This document shows positions 41,263-50,326 of a stretch of 64,000 nucleotides of DNA, piece after piece (position 1 is the first letter of the stretch; each line of letters begins with the position of its first letter). Location of the stretch: NCBI RefSeq assembly GCF_005404945.1, contig NZ_BJDG01000002.1:1-64000 (forward strand), given 5' to 3'. Source of the DNA: Lactiplantibacillus pingfangensis (lineage in GTDB: Bacteria; Bacillota; Bacilli; Lactobacillales; Lactobacillaceae). The translations under genes and the position numbers were made by a program. The notes under the pieces are model-generated. The model did no database searches, was not told the DNA's origin, and saw only the letters and a list, made by a program, of their open reading frames with translations.

Positions 41263-42258
41263 ATGGCTTTAGATATTGGTATCGACTTAGGTACTGCCAA
41301 TGTTTTGATTTATGTATCAGGGAAGGGCATTGTGTTAAATGAACCATCTGTCGTTGCCATTGATACGAACACGAATCAAGTATTAGCAGTCGGGTCGGAA
41401 GCCTATCAAATGGTTGGGAAGACCCCTAGCAACATTCGGGCAATCCGACCATTGAAGGACGGGGTAATTTCAGACTTTGATGTTACCGAAGAAATGTTGT
41501 CTTATTTCATTAAAAAATTAAATGTCCGTGGCATTATGTCACGCCCAAGTATTATGATTTGTACACCAACGAATACCACCGAAATTGAACGCAAAGCGAT
41601 TTTACAAGCCGCTGAAAAATCTGGTGGGAGTAAGGTCTATTTGGAAGTTGAACCGAAAGTCGCTGCAATTGGCGCCGGCATGGACATCTTCCAACCACGT
41701 GGTAATATGGTCATCGACATTGGTGGTGGGACTAGTGATATCGCTGTGTTATCTTTAGGCGATATTGTGGCTAGCAGCTCATTGCGGCTAGCTGGCGACC
41801 GGATGAATCAAGATATTGCCAACTACGTTAAAGACGAACATCATTTATTAATTGGCGAACGGACTGCTGAAAATGTTAAGATTCAGATTGCCCAAGTCTT
41901 CAAGCAAGACGATGATGACGATCAAGTCATGCAAGTTCGTGGTCGTGATACGGTTACCGGGATGCCACGTTCGATTGATTTGGATTCTAATGAAGTCGAA
42001 GTTGCCATTCATGATACGTTGATGCAGATTGTGTCGACAGCCCATCATGTCATGGAAACTTTACCACCAGAAATTTCTGCCGATATTATTGATCGCGGGA
42101 TTATGTTGACCGGTGGGGGCGCGTTACTACGCGGCTTAGATCAATTAATTAGTGAAAACTTAAAGGTTCCAGTGATGGTTGCTGAGCACCCCTTGAATAA
42201 TGTGGCGCAAGGTGCCGGAATCTTATTGGAACATATGCAAAAGAGTCAGAAAAAATAA
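41263..42258 (+). CDS. mbl: MreB/Mbl-type actin homologue
   Basis: 331 residues from ATG 41263 after GAGAGGAGC. Actin-like phosphate loops IGIDLGTANVLIYV and DIGGGTSDIAVLSLG, adenosine motif MLTGGGALLRGLD. It polymerises under the membrane and guides rod-shaped wall growth. It is followed without a gap by yidD and two more envelope genes, so it heads an operon. Confidence 0.93.
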   Translation: MALDIGIDLGTANVLIYVSGKGIVLNEPSVVAIDTNTNQVLAVGSEAYQMVGKTPSNIRAIRPLKDGVISDFDVTEEMLSYFIKKLNVRGIMSRPSIMICTPTNTTEIERKAILQAAEKSGGSKVYLEVEPKVAAIGAGMDIFQPRGNMVIDIGGGTSDIAVLSLGDIVASSSLRLAGDRMNQDIANYVKDEHHLLIGERTAENVKIQIAQVFKQDDDDDQVMQVRGRDTVTGMPRSIDLDSNEVEVAIHDTLMQIVSTAHHVMETLPPEISADIIDRGIMLTGGGALLRGLDQLISENLKVPVMVAEHPLNNVAQGAGILLEHMQKSQKK

Positions 42259-42264
42259 TTGGCG

Positions 42265-42519
42265 ATGAAACACGTCTTAATCAGCAGTATTCGCTGGTAT
42301 CAACGGGCGATTTCTGCGTTTTCGCCGGCACACTGTCGCTATTGGCCAACTTGTTCTGCCTACACGATCGAAGCCATCGATCGTTTTGGCGCTGCACGAG
42401 GTGGCTTGATGGGGGTGGCGCGAGTTTTACGCTGCCAACCCTTTGTTAAAGGTGGCTTTGATCCAGTGCCAGCGAAATTTTCATTACGTCGTAATCCGGC
42501 CTTTAAGGAGGAAAAGTAA
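42265..42519 (+). CDS. yidD: Membrane protein insertion efficiency factor
   Basis: 84 residues from ATG 42265 (a TTG two codons earlier touches the mbl stop). The family signature [24 protein letters not shown] and the paired Cys are present, then [17 protein letters not shown]. It assists YidC/Oxa1-type insertion. Coupled to mbl and to the DUF2969 gene, which starts directly after its stop. Confidence 0.93.
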   Translation: MKHVLISSIRWYQRAISAFSPAHCRYWPTCSAYTIEAIDRFGAARGGLMGVARVLRCQPFVKGGFDPVPAKFSLRRNPAFKEEK

Positions 42520-42747
42520 TTGTCAAACAAAGATAAAGCAGTTTCAGTAACGCTTAATGAAACTAAGGTGAATGATCAGACCATCACCGAAGTTTTAATC
42601 GGCAAACAAGTGATTGGTCAAGTGACTCAAACGGGCGACCGATTTGACGCTGAGTTGTCGAGCGATACGCAACCTTTTGCGCATACAAAATCGTTCGATG
42701 AAAGTTTACAAGAAGTCATTTCAGCGTACCACTTACACAAAGGCTAA
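42520..42747 (+). CDS. DUF2969 protein
   Basis: 75 residues starting at TTG 42520 after AAGGAGG. It is a small acidic beta-type protein (VTLNETKVNDQTITEVLIGKQVIGQV) matching a Lactobacillales-specific family of unknown function. Its constant place between yidD and rodA suggests an envelope role, which is inference. Confidence 0.85.
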   Translation: MSNKDKAVSVTLNETKVNDQTITEVLIGKQVIGQVTQTGDRFDAELSSDTQPFAHTKSFDESLQEVISAYHLHKG

Positions 42748-42762
42748 TTTTTAGTTAACCTT

Positions 42763-42794
42763 CAACCTGGTTCCGATTATTCGGCACCAGGTTG
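42763..42794 (+). terminator. Hairpin between DUF2969 gene and rodA
   Basis: CAACCTGGT pairs with ACCAGGTTG around a 14-base loop. A TATAAT box follows at 42798-42803, so rodA may have its own promoter behind a leaky terminator. Confidence 0.6.
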
Positions 42795-42839
42795 TTGTAT
42801 AATCAAGCTTATCTTAGGAAAATAAGGAGCGTTATTATT

Positions 42840-44045
42840 GTGGCAGAAGAATCTAGACTTCGTGGTCAAGCAGAAGACTCACGGATTGATTGGGGTATTA
42901 TTTTCTCAATCATGATGCTAGGCTTGATTGGGCTGGCCTCAATTTATGTCGCCGCCAGTCACGATTCAAGTGTAGTTAATGTGACCAAACAAGTTGTGAC
43001 CCAAATCATGTGGTTTGTGATTGGGACAACGTTGGCTATTATTATTATGCAATTTGACTCCGAACAACTCTGGCGGGTGGCGCCATTGGCCTACTGGTTC
43101 GGGATATTCCTCTTGGTGGCGGTCTTAGTCTTGTATAGTCGCTCAATGTATGCAAGCACTGGGGCCAAAAGTTGGTTTGCCGTTGGATCATTAACCTTTC
43201 AGCCGTCAGAAATTATGAAGCCCGCGTTTATTTTGATGTTAGGGCGGGTCGTGACCAATCATAATACAGAATATCCGGCACATACGACAGCCGGTGATTG
43301 GCAATTAATCGGTAAGTTAGTCGCTTATACCGTGCCATTAATTATTTTATTAAAATTACAAAATGACTTTGGGACGATGTTGGTCTTTTTCGCCATTTTG
43401 GGTGGCGTGATTTTGGTCTCTGGGATTTCTTGGCGGCTACTTGCACCAGCATTTGGTATTGTATTCGTGTTTGCTGGGACGGTGCTTTTTCTAGTTATTA
43501 CCAATAGTGGCCGGAGCATTTTGGAAGCAGTTGGCTTCAAAGCTTATCAATTTGCACGAATTGATACTTGGCTAAATCCCTCAACCGATACGTCAAACAA
43601 CGCGTATCAAGTTTGGCAAAGTATGAAGGCGATTGGTTCTGGTCAGATTACTGGTCGTGGCTTTAATGTCTCACACGTCACGGTACCGGTTCGTGAATCT
43701 GATATGATCTTTTCCGTCATTGGCGAGAACTTTGGTTTCATCGGTTGTACGATTGTCGTGTTATTATATTTCTTATTAATTTATCAAATGATCCGTGTGA
43801 CTTTTGATACAAAAAATGAGTTTTATGCTTACATTTCGACTGGGGTTATTATGATGATCTTATTCCATGTTTTTGAAAATATTGGAATGAGTATTGGACT
43901 ATTACCAATGACCGGGATTCCGTTGCCGTTTATTAGTCAAGGGGGTTCGGCGTTGATTGCGAATATGGCCGGGATTGGGCTAATCATGTCGATGCGGTTC
44001 CATTACAAGTCATACATGTTTAGCCGCAATGATCGGTTTGAATAA
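42840..44045 (+). CDS. rodA: SEDS peptidoglycan glycosyltransferase RodA
   Basis: 401 residues from GTG 42840, ten bases after AAGGAG. Ten membrane segments; SEDS motifs GAKSWFAVGSLTFQPSEIMK and IPLPFISQGGSALIANMAGIGLIMS. It polymerises lipid II during side-wall growth. Neighbouring mbl supports RodA rather than FtsW. Confidence 0.92.
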   Translation: MAEESRLRGQAEDSRIDWGIIFSIMMLGLIGLASIYVAASHDSSVVNVTKQVVTQIMWFVIGTTLAIIIMQFDSEQLWRVAPLAYWFGIFLLVAVLVLYSRSMYASTGAKSWFAVGSLTFQPSEIMKPAFILMLGRVVTNHNTEYPAHTTAGDWQLIGKLVAYTVPLIILLKLQNDFGTMLVFFAILGGVILVSGISWRLLAPAFGIVFVFAGTVLFLVITNSGRSILEAVGFKAYQFARIDTWLNPSTDTSNNAYQVWQSMKAIGSGQITGRGFNVSHVTVPVRESDMIFSVIGENFGFIGCTIVVLLYFLLIYQMIRVTFDTKNEFYAYISTGVIMMILFHVFENIGMSIGLLPMTGIPLPFISQGGSALIANMAGIGLIMSMRFHYKSYMFSRNDRFE

Positions 44046-44065
44046 TGAGTTAAATCAAGGAAAGC

Positions 44066-44374
44066 ATGGTGTTGAATATGAGTGAAGATGCAAATTATTT
44101 TTGGACAAAAGATACTGACGGTCATACCCGAATTGGGTTAACAAAAGCTGCGCATGAAGCCTTAGGCGAAGTGAAGTATGCTGAGTTACCCGCCGTTGGT
44201 GACAAGGTTAGCCAAAAAGAAGCTTTCCTGAGCATTGAAGCAACTAAAGCAGTTTCAGAATTTAACTGCCCCATCAATGGGACAGTAACGGCGGTTAATC
44301 CCGCTTTGAAAGATGATTTTAAAGCCTTGAACAGTTTAGAAGATGGCGTCGCTTGGTTAATTGACGTCGATTAA
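44066..44374 (+). CDS. gcvH: Orphan glycine cleavage H-like lipoyl protein
   Basis: About 102 residues; the start may be 44066, 44069 or 44078, as AAGGAA sits close by. GcvH-like fold with the lipoyl Lys in FLSIEATKAVSEFNCPINGTV. No gcvP, gcvT or gcvL lies in the window. In organisms without the glycine cleavage system, H proteins are known to relay lipoate to 2-oxoacid dehydrogenases, which is the likely role here. Confidence 0.85.
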   Translation: MVLNMSEDANYFWTKDTDGHTRIGLTKAAHEALGEVKYAELPAVGDKVSQKEAFLSIEATKAVSEFNCPINGTVTAVNPALKDDFKALNSLEDGVAWLIDVD

Positions 44375-44383
44375 TTTTGGGGC

Positions 44384-44412
44384 TTGACAAGCAAAAAAGT
44401 CCTCGGTATACT
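44384..44412 (+). promoter_or_regulatory. Promoter of metNPQ
   Basis: TTGACA (44384-44389), 17-base spacer, TATACT (44407-44412). Confidence 0.85.
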
Positions 44413-44418
44413 CAGGAC

Positions 44419-44719
44419 ATTAATAATTCATTAGAAAATGTCATTTTGAAGAGATGAGTACGCGGCAGCGACTACTAAGAGAGTCCCAGTTTGGTGCAAA
44501 GGGATTAGGCGTGAAGCGGAAGATGGTCTTGAATCAATGCAATTCGGCGAGCAATGGTTAGCCGGGTTTGGATTGCACCCATTATCGTGCAGAGTTAAGA
44601 ACTAACTCTTGAGACAGCTTGTGTGAGCAAGTTGCAAAGATGGGTGGTACCGCGAGACTAAGCTTCTCGTCCTATTGGTTATGATGGTGATCATAATTGA
44701 TAGGACGAGAAGCTTTTTT
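44419..44719 (+). promoter_or_regulatory. T-box leader (methionine type) of metNPQ
   Basis: A leader of about 300 bases. Stem I motif AGAGAGTCCCAGTTTGG, specifier region GGAAGATGGTC with ATG at 44523-44525, and the T-box sequence GGTGGTACCGCG at 44643-44654. The terminator AGCTTCTCGTCCTAT/ATAGGACGAGAAGCT with a T run ends it. Uncharged tRNA-Met should favour read-through. The specifier call fits the downstream methionine importer but was read without folding software. Confidence 0.88.
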
Positions 44720-44805
44720 GTTTGCAATGTGATTGAGATTGATAAATGATTAAGACAATAAAATTGGTTCAGACCAATTTCACTGGCATAAGAGGAGGAA
44801 ATGAC

Positions 44806-45837
44806 TTGATCGAATTTAAAGATGTGACCAAAACATTTGATAGCAAGCAAGGCAGCGTGCATGCGGTTCAAGATGTGAACTTAAAAATCGAAGATGGCCA
44901 TATTTATGGCATTGTTGGTTATTCCGGCGCGGGTAAAAGTACCTTAATTCGGATGTTAAATGGGCTTGAAACGCCGACGAGTGGGGCCGTTAATATTGAC
45001 GGTGTTGAAATTTCAGCATTAACTGGGGCGGCGTTACGAGAACAACGCCATAAGATCGGCATGATTTTCCAACATTTCAACTTATTGTGGTCGCGCACGG
45101 TTTTGGAAAATATTATGTTTCCATTGGAAATCGCCGGTAACAATAAAGCCGATGCCAAGAAAAAAGCGGAGCATCTGGCTGAGTTAGTTGGGTTGACTGG
45201 TCGCGAAACGGCGTATCCTTCCGAGTTATCTGGAGGCCAGAAGCAACGGGTTGGGATCGCTCGGGCGTTAGCTAATGACCCACAGATTTTGCTTTCCGAT
45301 GAAGCAACCAGTGCGTTGGATCCACAAACCACTGATGAAGTGCTGGATTTATTACTAGACATCAATAAAAAATTGAATTTGACGATTGTGCTAATCACCC
45401 ATGAAATGCATGTTATTCGTAAGATCGCGGATCATGTGGCCGTCATGGAAGACGGTAAAATTGTTGAACAAGGCCCCGTTTTGGAAGTCTTTAAACGACC
45501 CAAGCAGGCTGTGACCAAACGTTTCGTGAACGAAGAAGTGACACCATCCTTGAACGAAACCACCGCGGTTGTGGGACAATTGCTTGAAAAGTATCCGAAA
45601 GGAACCATCGTTCAATTAACTTTCCATGGCGATCAAGCGCAATTACCAATCGTTTCGGAAATGTTGAAGCAATATACGTTAGACTTAAACATTATCGAAG
45701 GGGCGATTCACCAAACCCAAGAAGGGGCGATCGGCTCGTTATATATTCAAATTAGCGGTGATCAGGATCAACTTGATGGCGCGCTAGCTTACCTACAAAA
45801 AATGCGCGTTGAAACGGAGGTCTTGAATCGTGAATAG
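44806..45837 (+). CDS. metN: Methionine ABC importer, ATPase
   Basis: 343 residues starting at TTG 44806 behind AGAGGAGG. Walker [10 protein letters not shown], signature [14 protein letters not shown], Walker [13 protein letters not shown], switch His ITHEMH. The C-terminal 100 residues form the NIL domain, which binds methionine and inhibits transport. It overlaps metP by 8 bases. Confidence 0.95.
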   Translation: MIEFKDVTKTFDSKQGSVHAVQDVNLKIEDGHIYGIVGYSGAGKSTLIRMLNGLETPTSGAVNIDGVEISALTGAALREQRHKIGMIFQHFNLLWSRTVLENIMFPLEIAGNNKADAKKKAEHLAELVGLTGRETAYPSELSGGQKQRVGIARALANDPQILLSDEATSALDPQTTDEVLDLLLDINKKLNLTIVLITHEMHVIRKIADHVAVMEDGKIVEQGPVLEVFKRPKQAVTKRFVNEEVTPSLNETTAVVGQLLEKYPKGTIVQLTFHGDQAQLPIVSEMLKQYTLDLNIIEGAIHQTQEGAIGSLYIQISGDQDQLDGALAYLQKMRVETEVLNRE

Positions 45838-46522
45838 TCAGGGATTAGGCTCATACTTTAATTTCTCAACTGTTGATTGGGGTAACATGTTGAGTTCTAC
45901 TTGGGAAACGATTTGGTTGACCTTAGTGTCCATGATCGTTGTCGCAATTTTAGGCATCGCGTTAGGCTTGCTATTATTCGAAACGACGAACAGCCAAAAC
46001 CCATTGGCTAAATTACTCAATTGGGTGGTTGCCTTATTCGTCAACGTCTTTCGGTCCATTCCATTTATTATTTTAATTGTTTTGTTATTACCAATCACGC
46101 AAAAATTGGTCGGGACGATTATCGGTCCCAGAGCAGCCTTGCCGTCACTTATCATTTCGGCGGCGCCATTTTATGCCCGGATGGTTGAGTTAGCCTTTCA
46201 TGAACTTGATCATGGGGTCGTTGAAGCGGCAGAATCCATGGGAGCTACCCGCTGGCAGATTATTCGCAAGGTGTTATTGCCTGAAAGCATGCCAGCATTA
46301 GTTTCTGGTATCACCGTGACCACGATTTCGTTGATTGGTTATACCGCAATGGCTGGCGCGATTGGTGCTGGGGGCCTTGGTAACTTGGCTTACCAAGATG
46401 GGTTCCAATCGAATAACAATGCGATTACGTTAGTCGCAACAGTTATTATTGTGATTATCGTCTTTATCTTTCAGTTTATCGGTGATTTTGCGGTCAAGCA
46501 TATCGATAAACGCGCAAATTAA
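45830..46522 (+). CDS. metP: Methionine ABC importer, permease
   Basis: 230 residues, five membrane helices, GTG start at 45830 overlapping metN. The ATPase-contact EAA loop is [26 protein letters not shown]. Gram-positive naming metP; equals metI of Enterobacteria. Confidence 0.94.
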   Translation: MNSQGLGSYFNFSTVDWGNMLSSTWETIWLTLVSMIVVAILGIALGLLLFETTNSQNPLAKLLNWVVALFVNVFRSIPFIILIVLLLPITQKLVGTIIGPRAALPSLIISAAPFYARMVELAFHELDHGVVEAAESMGATRWQIIRKVLLPESMPALVSGITVTTISLIGYTAMAGAIGAGGLGNLAYQDGFQSNNNAITLVATVIIVIIVFIFQFIGDFAVKHIDKRAN

Positions 46523-46577
46523 CGGGTTTAGGCAATTTTAAAAAAGGGTTCAACAATTTGATTAGGAGGAATTAAGT

Positions 46578-47405
46578 ATGCGAAAAAAGCGGATTTTAGG
46601 GTTATTAGCTGTGGCGGCAACGGCCTTTTTATTAGTCGGATGCGGCAAGTCAACGTCTTCAAAGACGACGACCATTACAGTTGGGGCTTCAGCGGTGCCA
46701 CACGCTGAGATTTTAAAACATATCCAACCAGAATTGAAAAAGGAAGGCGTTAACTTAAAGATTAAAGTTTTCCAAGATTACGTTTTGCCGAATAAGGCCT
46801 TGGCTTCTAAAGAATTGGATGCTAATTATTTCCAGCATGTGCCATTTTTAGATAACTGGAACAAAGAGAATAACGGTAGCATAGTTTCAGCAGGCGCCGT
46901 TCACTTGGAACCAATCGGGGTTTTCTCAAAGAAAGTCAAAAATCTTAAAGACTTAAAAGACGGCGCAACCGTCTTAGTTAGCAGCAATGTTGCTGACTAC
47001 GGCCGAGTCTTAACTTTGTTCAAAGATGCTGGACTGATCACCTTGAAGAAGGGGACCGACATTACGTCAGCTAATTTTAGTGATATCGCGACGAATAAGA
47101 AGCACTTAGTCTTCAAGCATTCTTACGAAGCAAAGCTAATGCCTCAATTTTACAAGAATAATGAAGGCGACGCCGTTGTCATCAATGCCAACTATGCGGT
47201 TCAAGCTGGTTTAGATCCACGCAAAGATGCCATCGCGCTTGAAAAATCCGATTCGCCATACGCTAATATCGTGGCGGTTCGGAAGGGTGACAAAGATAAG
47301 CCAGCTATTAAGAAATTAATGAAGGCACTTCGGTCGAAGAGCACCCAAACTTGGATCAAGAATCATTACAAAGGGGCAATTTTGCCAGTTAGCTCAACCA
47401 ACTAA
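46578..47405 (+). CDS. metQ: Methionine-binding lipoprotein
   Basis: 275 residues with lipobox FLLVGCGKS at about 17-25 and the NlpA/MetQ fold: VGASAVPHAEILKHIQP, DANYFQHVPFL, YAVQAGLDPRKDAI. It is membrane-anchored on the outside and delivers methionine to MetNP. TAGGAGGA precedes the start. AEILKHI marks the MetQ subgroup. Confidence 0.94.
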   Translation: MRKKRILGLLAVAATAFLLVGCGKSTSSKTTTITVGASAVPHAEILKHIQPELKKEGVNLKIKVFQDYVLPNKALASKELDANYFQHVPFLDNWNKENNGSIVSAGAVHLEPIGVFSKKVKNLKDLKDGATVLVSSNVADYGRVLTLFKDAGLITLKKGTDITSANFSDIATNKKHLVFKHSYEAKLMPQFYKNNEGDAVVINANYAVQAGLDPRKDAIALEKSDSPYANIVAVRKGDKDKPAIKKLMKALRSKSTQTWIKNHYKGAILPVSSTN

Positions 47406-47411
47406 AACGGT

Positions 47412-47444
47412 GAAAAGTCAGTCTGAAAATGACTGGCTTTTTGT
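47412..47444 (+). terminator. Terminator of metNPQ
   Basis: AAAGTCAGTC pairs with GACTGGCTTT around TGAAAAT, followed by T residues. Confidence 0.75.
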
Positions 47445-47476
47445 TTACATTAAAATCGCATGAGACTAGGCGCCGC

Positions 47477-47505
47477 TTGACTTTAGCCCCCCTGCAAGGT
47501 ACGCT
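47477..47505 (+). promoter_or_regulatory. Promoter of hicD
   Basis: TTGACT (47477-47482), 17-base spacer, TACGCT (47500-47505). Confidence 0.6.
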
Positions 47506-47542
47506 AACTTTAGCAAATAATTTACAGAATGGAGTTAGTGTT

Positions 47543-48466
47543 ATGCGTAAATATGGTGTGATTGGTTTAGGTCAAGTTGGGGCAACAGTCGCTTACACAT
47601 TAGTGCAACATGGGACCGTTGACGAGTTAGTTTTGATTGATCATGATGAAGCCTTGGCACGCGCACAAAAGTTAGACTTAGATGATGCGTCGCCACGCTT
47701 GGGTTCCACAACTAAAATAATTTTGAATGATTATGCGGCCTTAGCGGATGCAGAAGTGCTGATTGTGGCTTCTGGGAATATCGGGGCCATTGATATGACT
47801 AGCTCAAAGGGGCGTTTTGGTGAATACGAGTCTAATCAAGCGATCGTTCGCGATATTGCACCTAAAATTGTGGCATCTGGTTTTAAAGGCATTTTAATTG
47901 ATATTATGAATCCTTGTGACGTAATGACCGACTATTTACAACGCATGACCGGCTTCGCCCGCAACCGGGTCTTTGGCACTGGGACGTTCTTGGACACTGC
48001 TCGGATGCAAAAATACGTTGGCCAAGCCTTAGGCACTAACGGTAAAAATGTGGCCGGCTATGTTTACGGTGAACACGGCAATTCACAATTTGTTGCGTGG
48101 TCAACCGTCGCGGTCAATGGTCAACCCATTGCAAACTTTAAAACTTTAGACTTGAAACAGCTTGAAGAAGATGCCCGTCAAGGCGCTTTTGCCGTTATGG
48201 CAGGGAAGCACTACACTAACTTTGCGATTGCCACTTGTGGGGTGCGACTTGCGGAAGCAGTCAGCGCCGACGAACAACTTGCTTGTCCAGTATCAGCCTT
48301 TGATCCTGATTTCGGCACCTACGTTGGGATGCCAGCCGTGATTGGCAAGAACGGGATTGAATCACTGATTCATTTGGAACTGACCGCTGCAGAGCAGGAC
48401 TCATTAGCTTCGTCAGCCAAATTCATCAAGTCAAAGGTTGATGTCTTACCACAGGCGGCAAAATAG
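47543..48466 (+). CDS. hicD: L-2-hydroxyisocaproate dehydrogenase (LDH/MDH family)
   Basis: 307 residues from ATG 47543 with TGGAG upstream. Rossmann motif GVIGLGQVGATVAYTL, Asp for NADH (VLIDHDE), substrate Arg region and catalytic His in GEHGNSQFVAW. The motif IMNPCDVMTDYL replaces the VxNPVD of true lactate dehydrogenases and fits HicDH enzymes. It reduces branched 2-oxo acids, using products of the BcaT reaction. Confidence 0.88.
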   Translation: MRKYGVIGLGQVGATVAYTLVQHGTVDELVLIDHDEALARAQKLDLDDASPRLGSTTKIILNDYAALADAEVLIVASGNIGAIDMTSSKGRFGEYESNQAIVRDIAPKIVASGFKGILIDIMNPCDVMTDYLQRMTGFARNRVFGTGTFLDTARMQKYVGQALGTNGKNVAGYVYGEHGNSQFVAWSTVAVNGQPIANFKTLDLKQLEEDARQGAFAVMAGKHYTNFAIATCGVRLAEAVSADEQLACPVSAFDPDFGTYVGMPAVIGKNGIESLIHLELTAAEQDSLASSAKFIKSKVDVLPQAAK

Positions 48467-48504
48467 CCGACAAACAAACTACTAGCCCAAATAATTAGTC
48501 GTTT

Positions 48505-48537
48505 CAACGAAGCTCGCTTTCGTTGGGCGGCTTTTTA
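48505..48537 (+). terminator. Terminator of hicD
   Basis: CAACGAA pairs with TTCGTTG around GCTCGCT, followed by GGCGGCTTTTT. Confidence 0.75.
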
Positions 48538-48581
48538 GGTTAGTCGTTGAAAGCGGGCCTGCTAGTAAACACTTGCCTGCC

Positions 48582-48729
48582 GCTTCCAGTTGGGACTGAT
48601 TGCATGCGGTCGTGGGACCGGTCCGAGCCAGGGGCGTCTCGGACCTCGCCCGGAACCCTTGCAAAAGGCGCAAGTGTCCCGGACCGTCCGTGGTGTAAAG
48701 ACCGATACAATCAGTCCCAACCTTCAGCT
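48582..48729 (+). repeat. Structured intergenic repeat A, copy 6 (short form)
   Basis: Closing stem GTTGGGACTGATTG against CAATCAGTCCCAAC (compensated against copies 1 and 3), hairpins GTCCGAG/CTCGGAC and CTTGC/GCAAG. The third hairpin is deleted (about 40 bases missing after GTGGTGTAA). It begins 116 bases after the hicD stop. Confidence 0.85.
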
Positions 48730-48898
48730 AAGTTGGCATAGTGGGAACAGGTAGAGTCAGTCAGCATACAGGCGACTAAAAAAACATGGATCATCGGCTT
48801 TTAGGTGAAGCTGCAAACCATCCTTGGGCTAAGGCATGTAGTCATAAATACTTGTAGCTGTCCGATCTTTAGGTCGTGCTTGACGCGCTAAATTTATA

Positions 48899-49022
48899 CG
48901 GCTCGTGTAAAATTTTTCTCAGCAGGAAAATAGTTGACAAAAAGACACTTTCATTTCTAAGTGAGTCACCACACACCCAATAGAGAGTAGTGGTCTCACA
49001 TGAAATAGTTGAATACTAAATG
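48899..49022 (+). repeat. Conserved block upstream of repeat B, copy 2
   Basis: Similar to 17395-17520: GTGTAAAATTT, TTGACA at 48934-48939, CTTTCATTTC, CAATAGAGAG, TCACATGAAATA. 48730-48898 shows nothing else I can support. Confidence 0.55.
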
Positions 49023-49048
49023 GTCAACTCAAAATAGCACACAGATAT

Positions 49049-49250
49049 AGCCGTGAGGGGGCTTCGTTTGGGGCTCAGCCGTGGCATTTGACTTAGTGCG
49101 GTGGTTTGTCCGCGGTTAGTCAAAAACCAGCTTTTGAGACCGCTTTTTGGCTCAAAAATGGTTCATGGCGTTCCAGCCCCAAACGAAGCCCCCGGCAGGC
49201 GGAAATTAGAACGAAAGACTTAACGGTTATGGATTTAGAGAGAATTTGCC
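49049..49250 (+). repeat. Structured intergenic repeat B, copy 3
   Basis: Core 49049-49208 (160 bp). Perfect 19-bp closing arms GGGGGCTTCGTTTGGGGCT and AGCCCCAAACGAAGCCCCC; hairpins TTTGACT/AGTCAAA and TTTTGA-loop-TCAAAA with loop GACCGCTTTTTGGC. The tail AACGAAAGACTTAACGGT matches the other copies. It lies 124 bases ahead of the DUF2785 gene. Confidence 0.88.
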
Positions 49251-49331
49251 CCATACATTAACGTGTAAGCGATGTGCAAAGTCTGGCAATCATGATAAAA
49301 TGAAGGATAAAAACGAGCAATCGAGGTTATT

Positions 49332-50306
49332 ATGGAAGCACAGAAATTAGCAACTTTAAAAGCTGACGTGACGAAGCTACGCCAACAATTACGTGCTGGT
49401 GACTTGTATCAATCACTCCCACAGCGGCTGGGCGACTTGATTGATCAAATACCAGTGACACCGGCCACAACCGTTGTTGCGGTGGACGATGGCGACGTTT
49501 TAGATTTAATCAAACAGTTACACGCTGGCTTGGATGCTGGCAACCTTACCGAAATTAATGACGACCAATTGACTTTATTGTTGGCACATCTGGGCTCAAC
49601 GAATGCGCTGGTTCGCGATCGGGGCTGCTACTATTTGCTCAACGAGGCGTTACAGCAGCAATTGTTGACGAGTGATCAGTTAGGAACGATTTTTGATACG
49701 TTGGTGCAAGATGATCATTTATTTACACATATTGATCAACCGGAAAATGATGGCGTCTATCAACGGTCATTTTCAATCTTGATTTTATCGGTATTGTTAT
49801 ACGCCGATCACGCTGGCATGGCCTTTATGACCGCAGCACGCTTGGAACAGGTGGTGCAACAATTTACGACTTACTTGCTCTTAGAACGGGATACGCGTGG
49901 TTTCGTGGCTGATCATGGTTGGGCTCACGCCTTTACGCACATGGGGAACTTGTTAGACGAACTGGCAGATGAGAATGAGTTGGCTCGGGCCGATAAATTG
50001 ATGATGTTAGCGTGTTTGATTGAACGCTACCAGCGCTTGACGACACCACTGATTTTTGGCGAAGCTGAGCGGTTATCCACTTACTTGGCGTTGATTACGA
50101 CTAAAGATGACCTCTATGCAGATTATTTGTTGCGGGCCTTTAAAAAGTGGCATCAGCGCTTAGCAATGGGCGCGGCACCTGCCAGTGAGGCTGCTTGGAC
50201 TCGGGTGTTTAATCGCAATCGGTTATTGGAAGCCATGGCGTTACATGATGATTTTCCAACGTCAATTGTGGATTATTTAGATGACGAATTAGAATTCTTA
50301 GGTTAG
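49332..50306 (+). CDS. DUF2785 protein
   Basis: 324 residues, all-helical. The central motif RDTRGFVADHGWAHAFTHMGNLLDELAD matches the DUF2785 family core, which has conserved His and Asp residues. The function is unknown; a HEAT-like or hydrolase fold has been suggested for such helical repeats, but I cannot support either from sequence. It is followed by an oxidoreductase 20 bases later, likely one unit. Confidence 0.85.
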   Translation: MEAQKLATLKADVTKLRQQLRAGDLYQSLPQRLGDLIDQIPVTPATTVVAVDDGDVLDLIKQLHAGLDAGNLTEINDDQLTLLLAHLGSTNALVRDRGCYYLLNEALQQQLLTSDQLGTIFDTLVQDDHLFTHIDQPENDGVYQRSFSILILSVLLYADHAGMAFMTAARLEQVVQQFTTYLLLERDTRGFVADHGWAHAFTHMGNLLDELADENELARADKLMMLACLIERYQRLTTPLIFGEAERLSTYLALITTKDDLYADYLLRAFKKWHQRLAMGAAPASEAAWTRVFNRNRLLEAMALHDDFPTSIVDYLDDELEFLG

Positions 50307-50326
50307 TTTGAAAGGGAGTTACGGTG

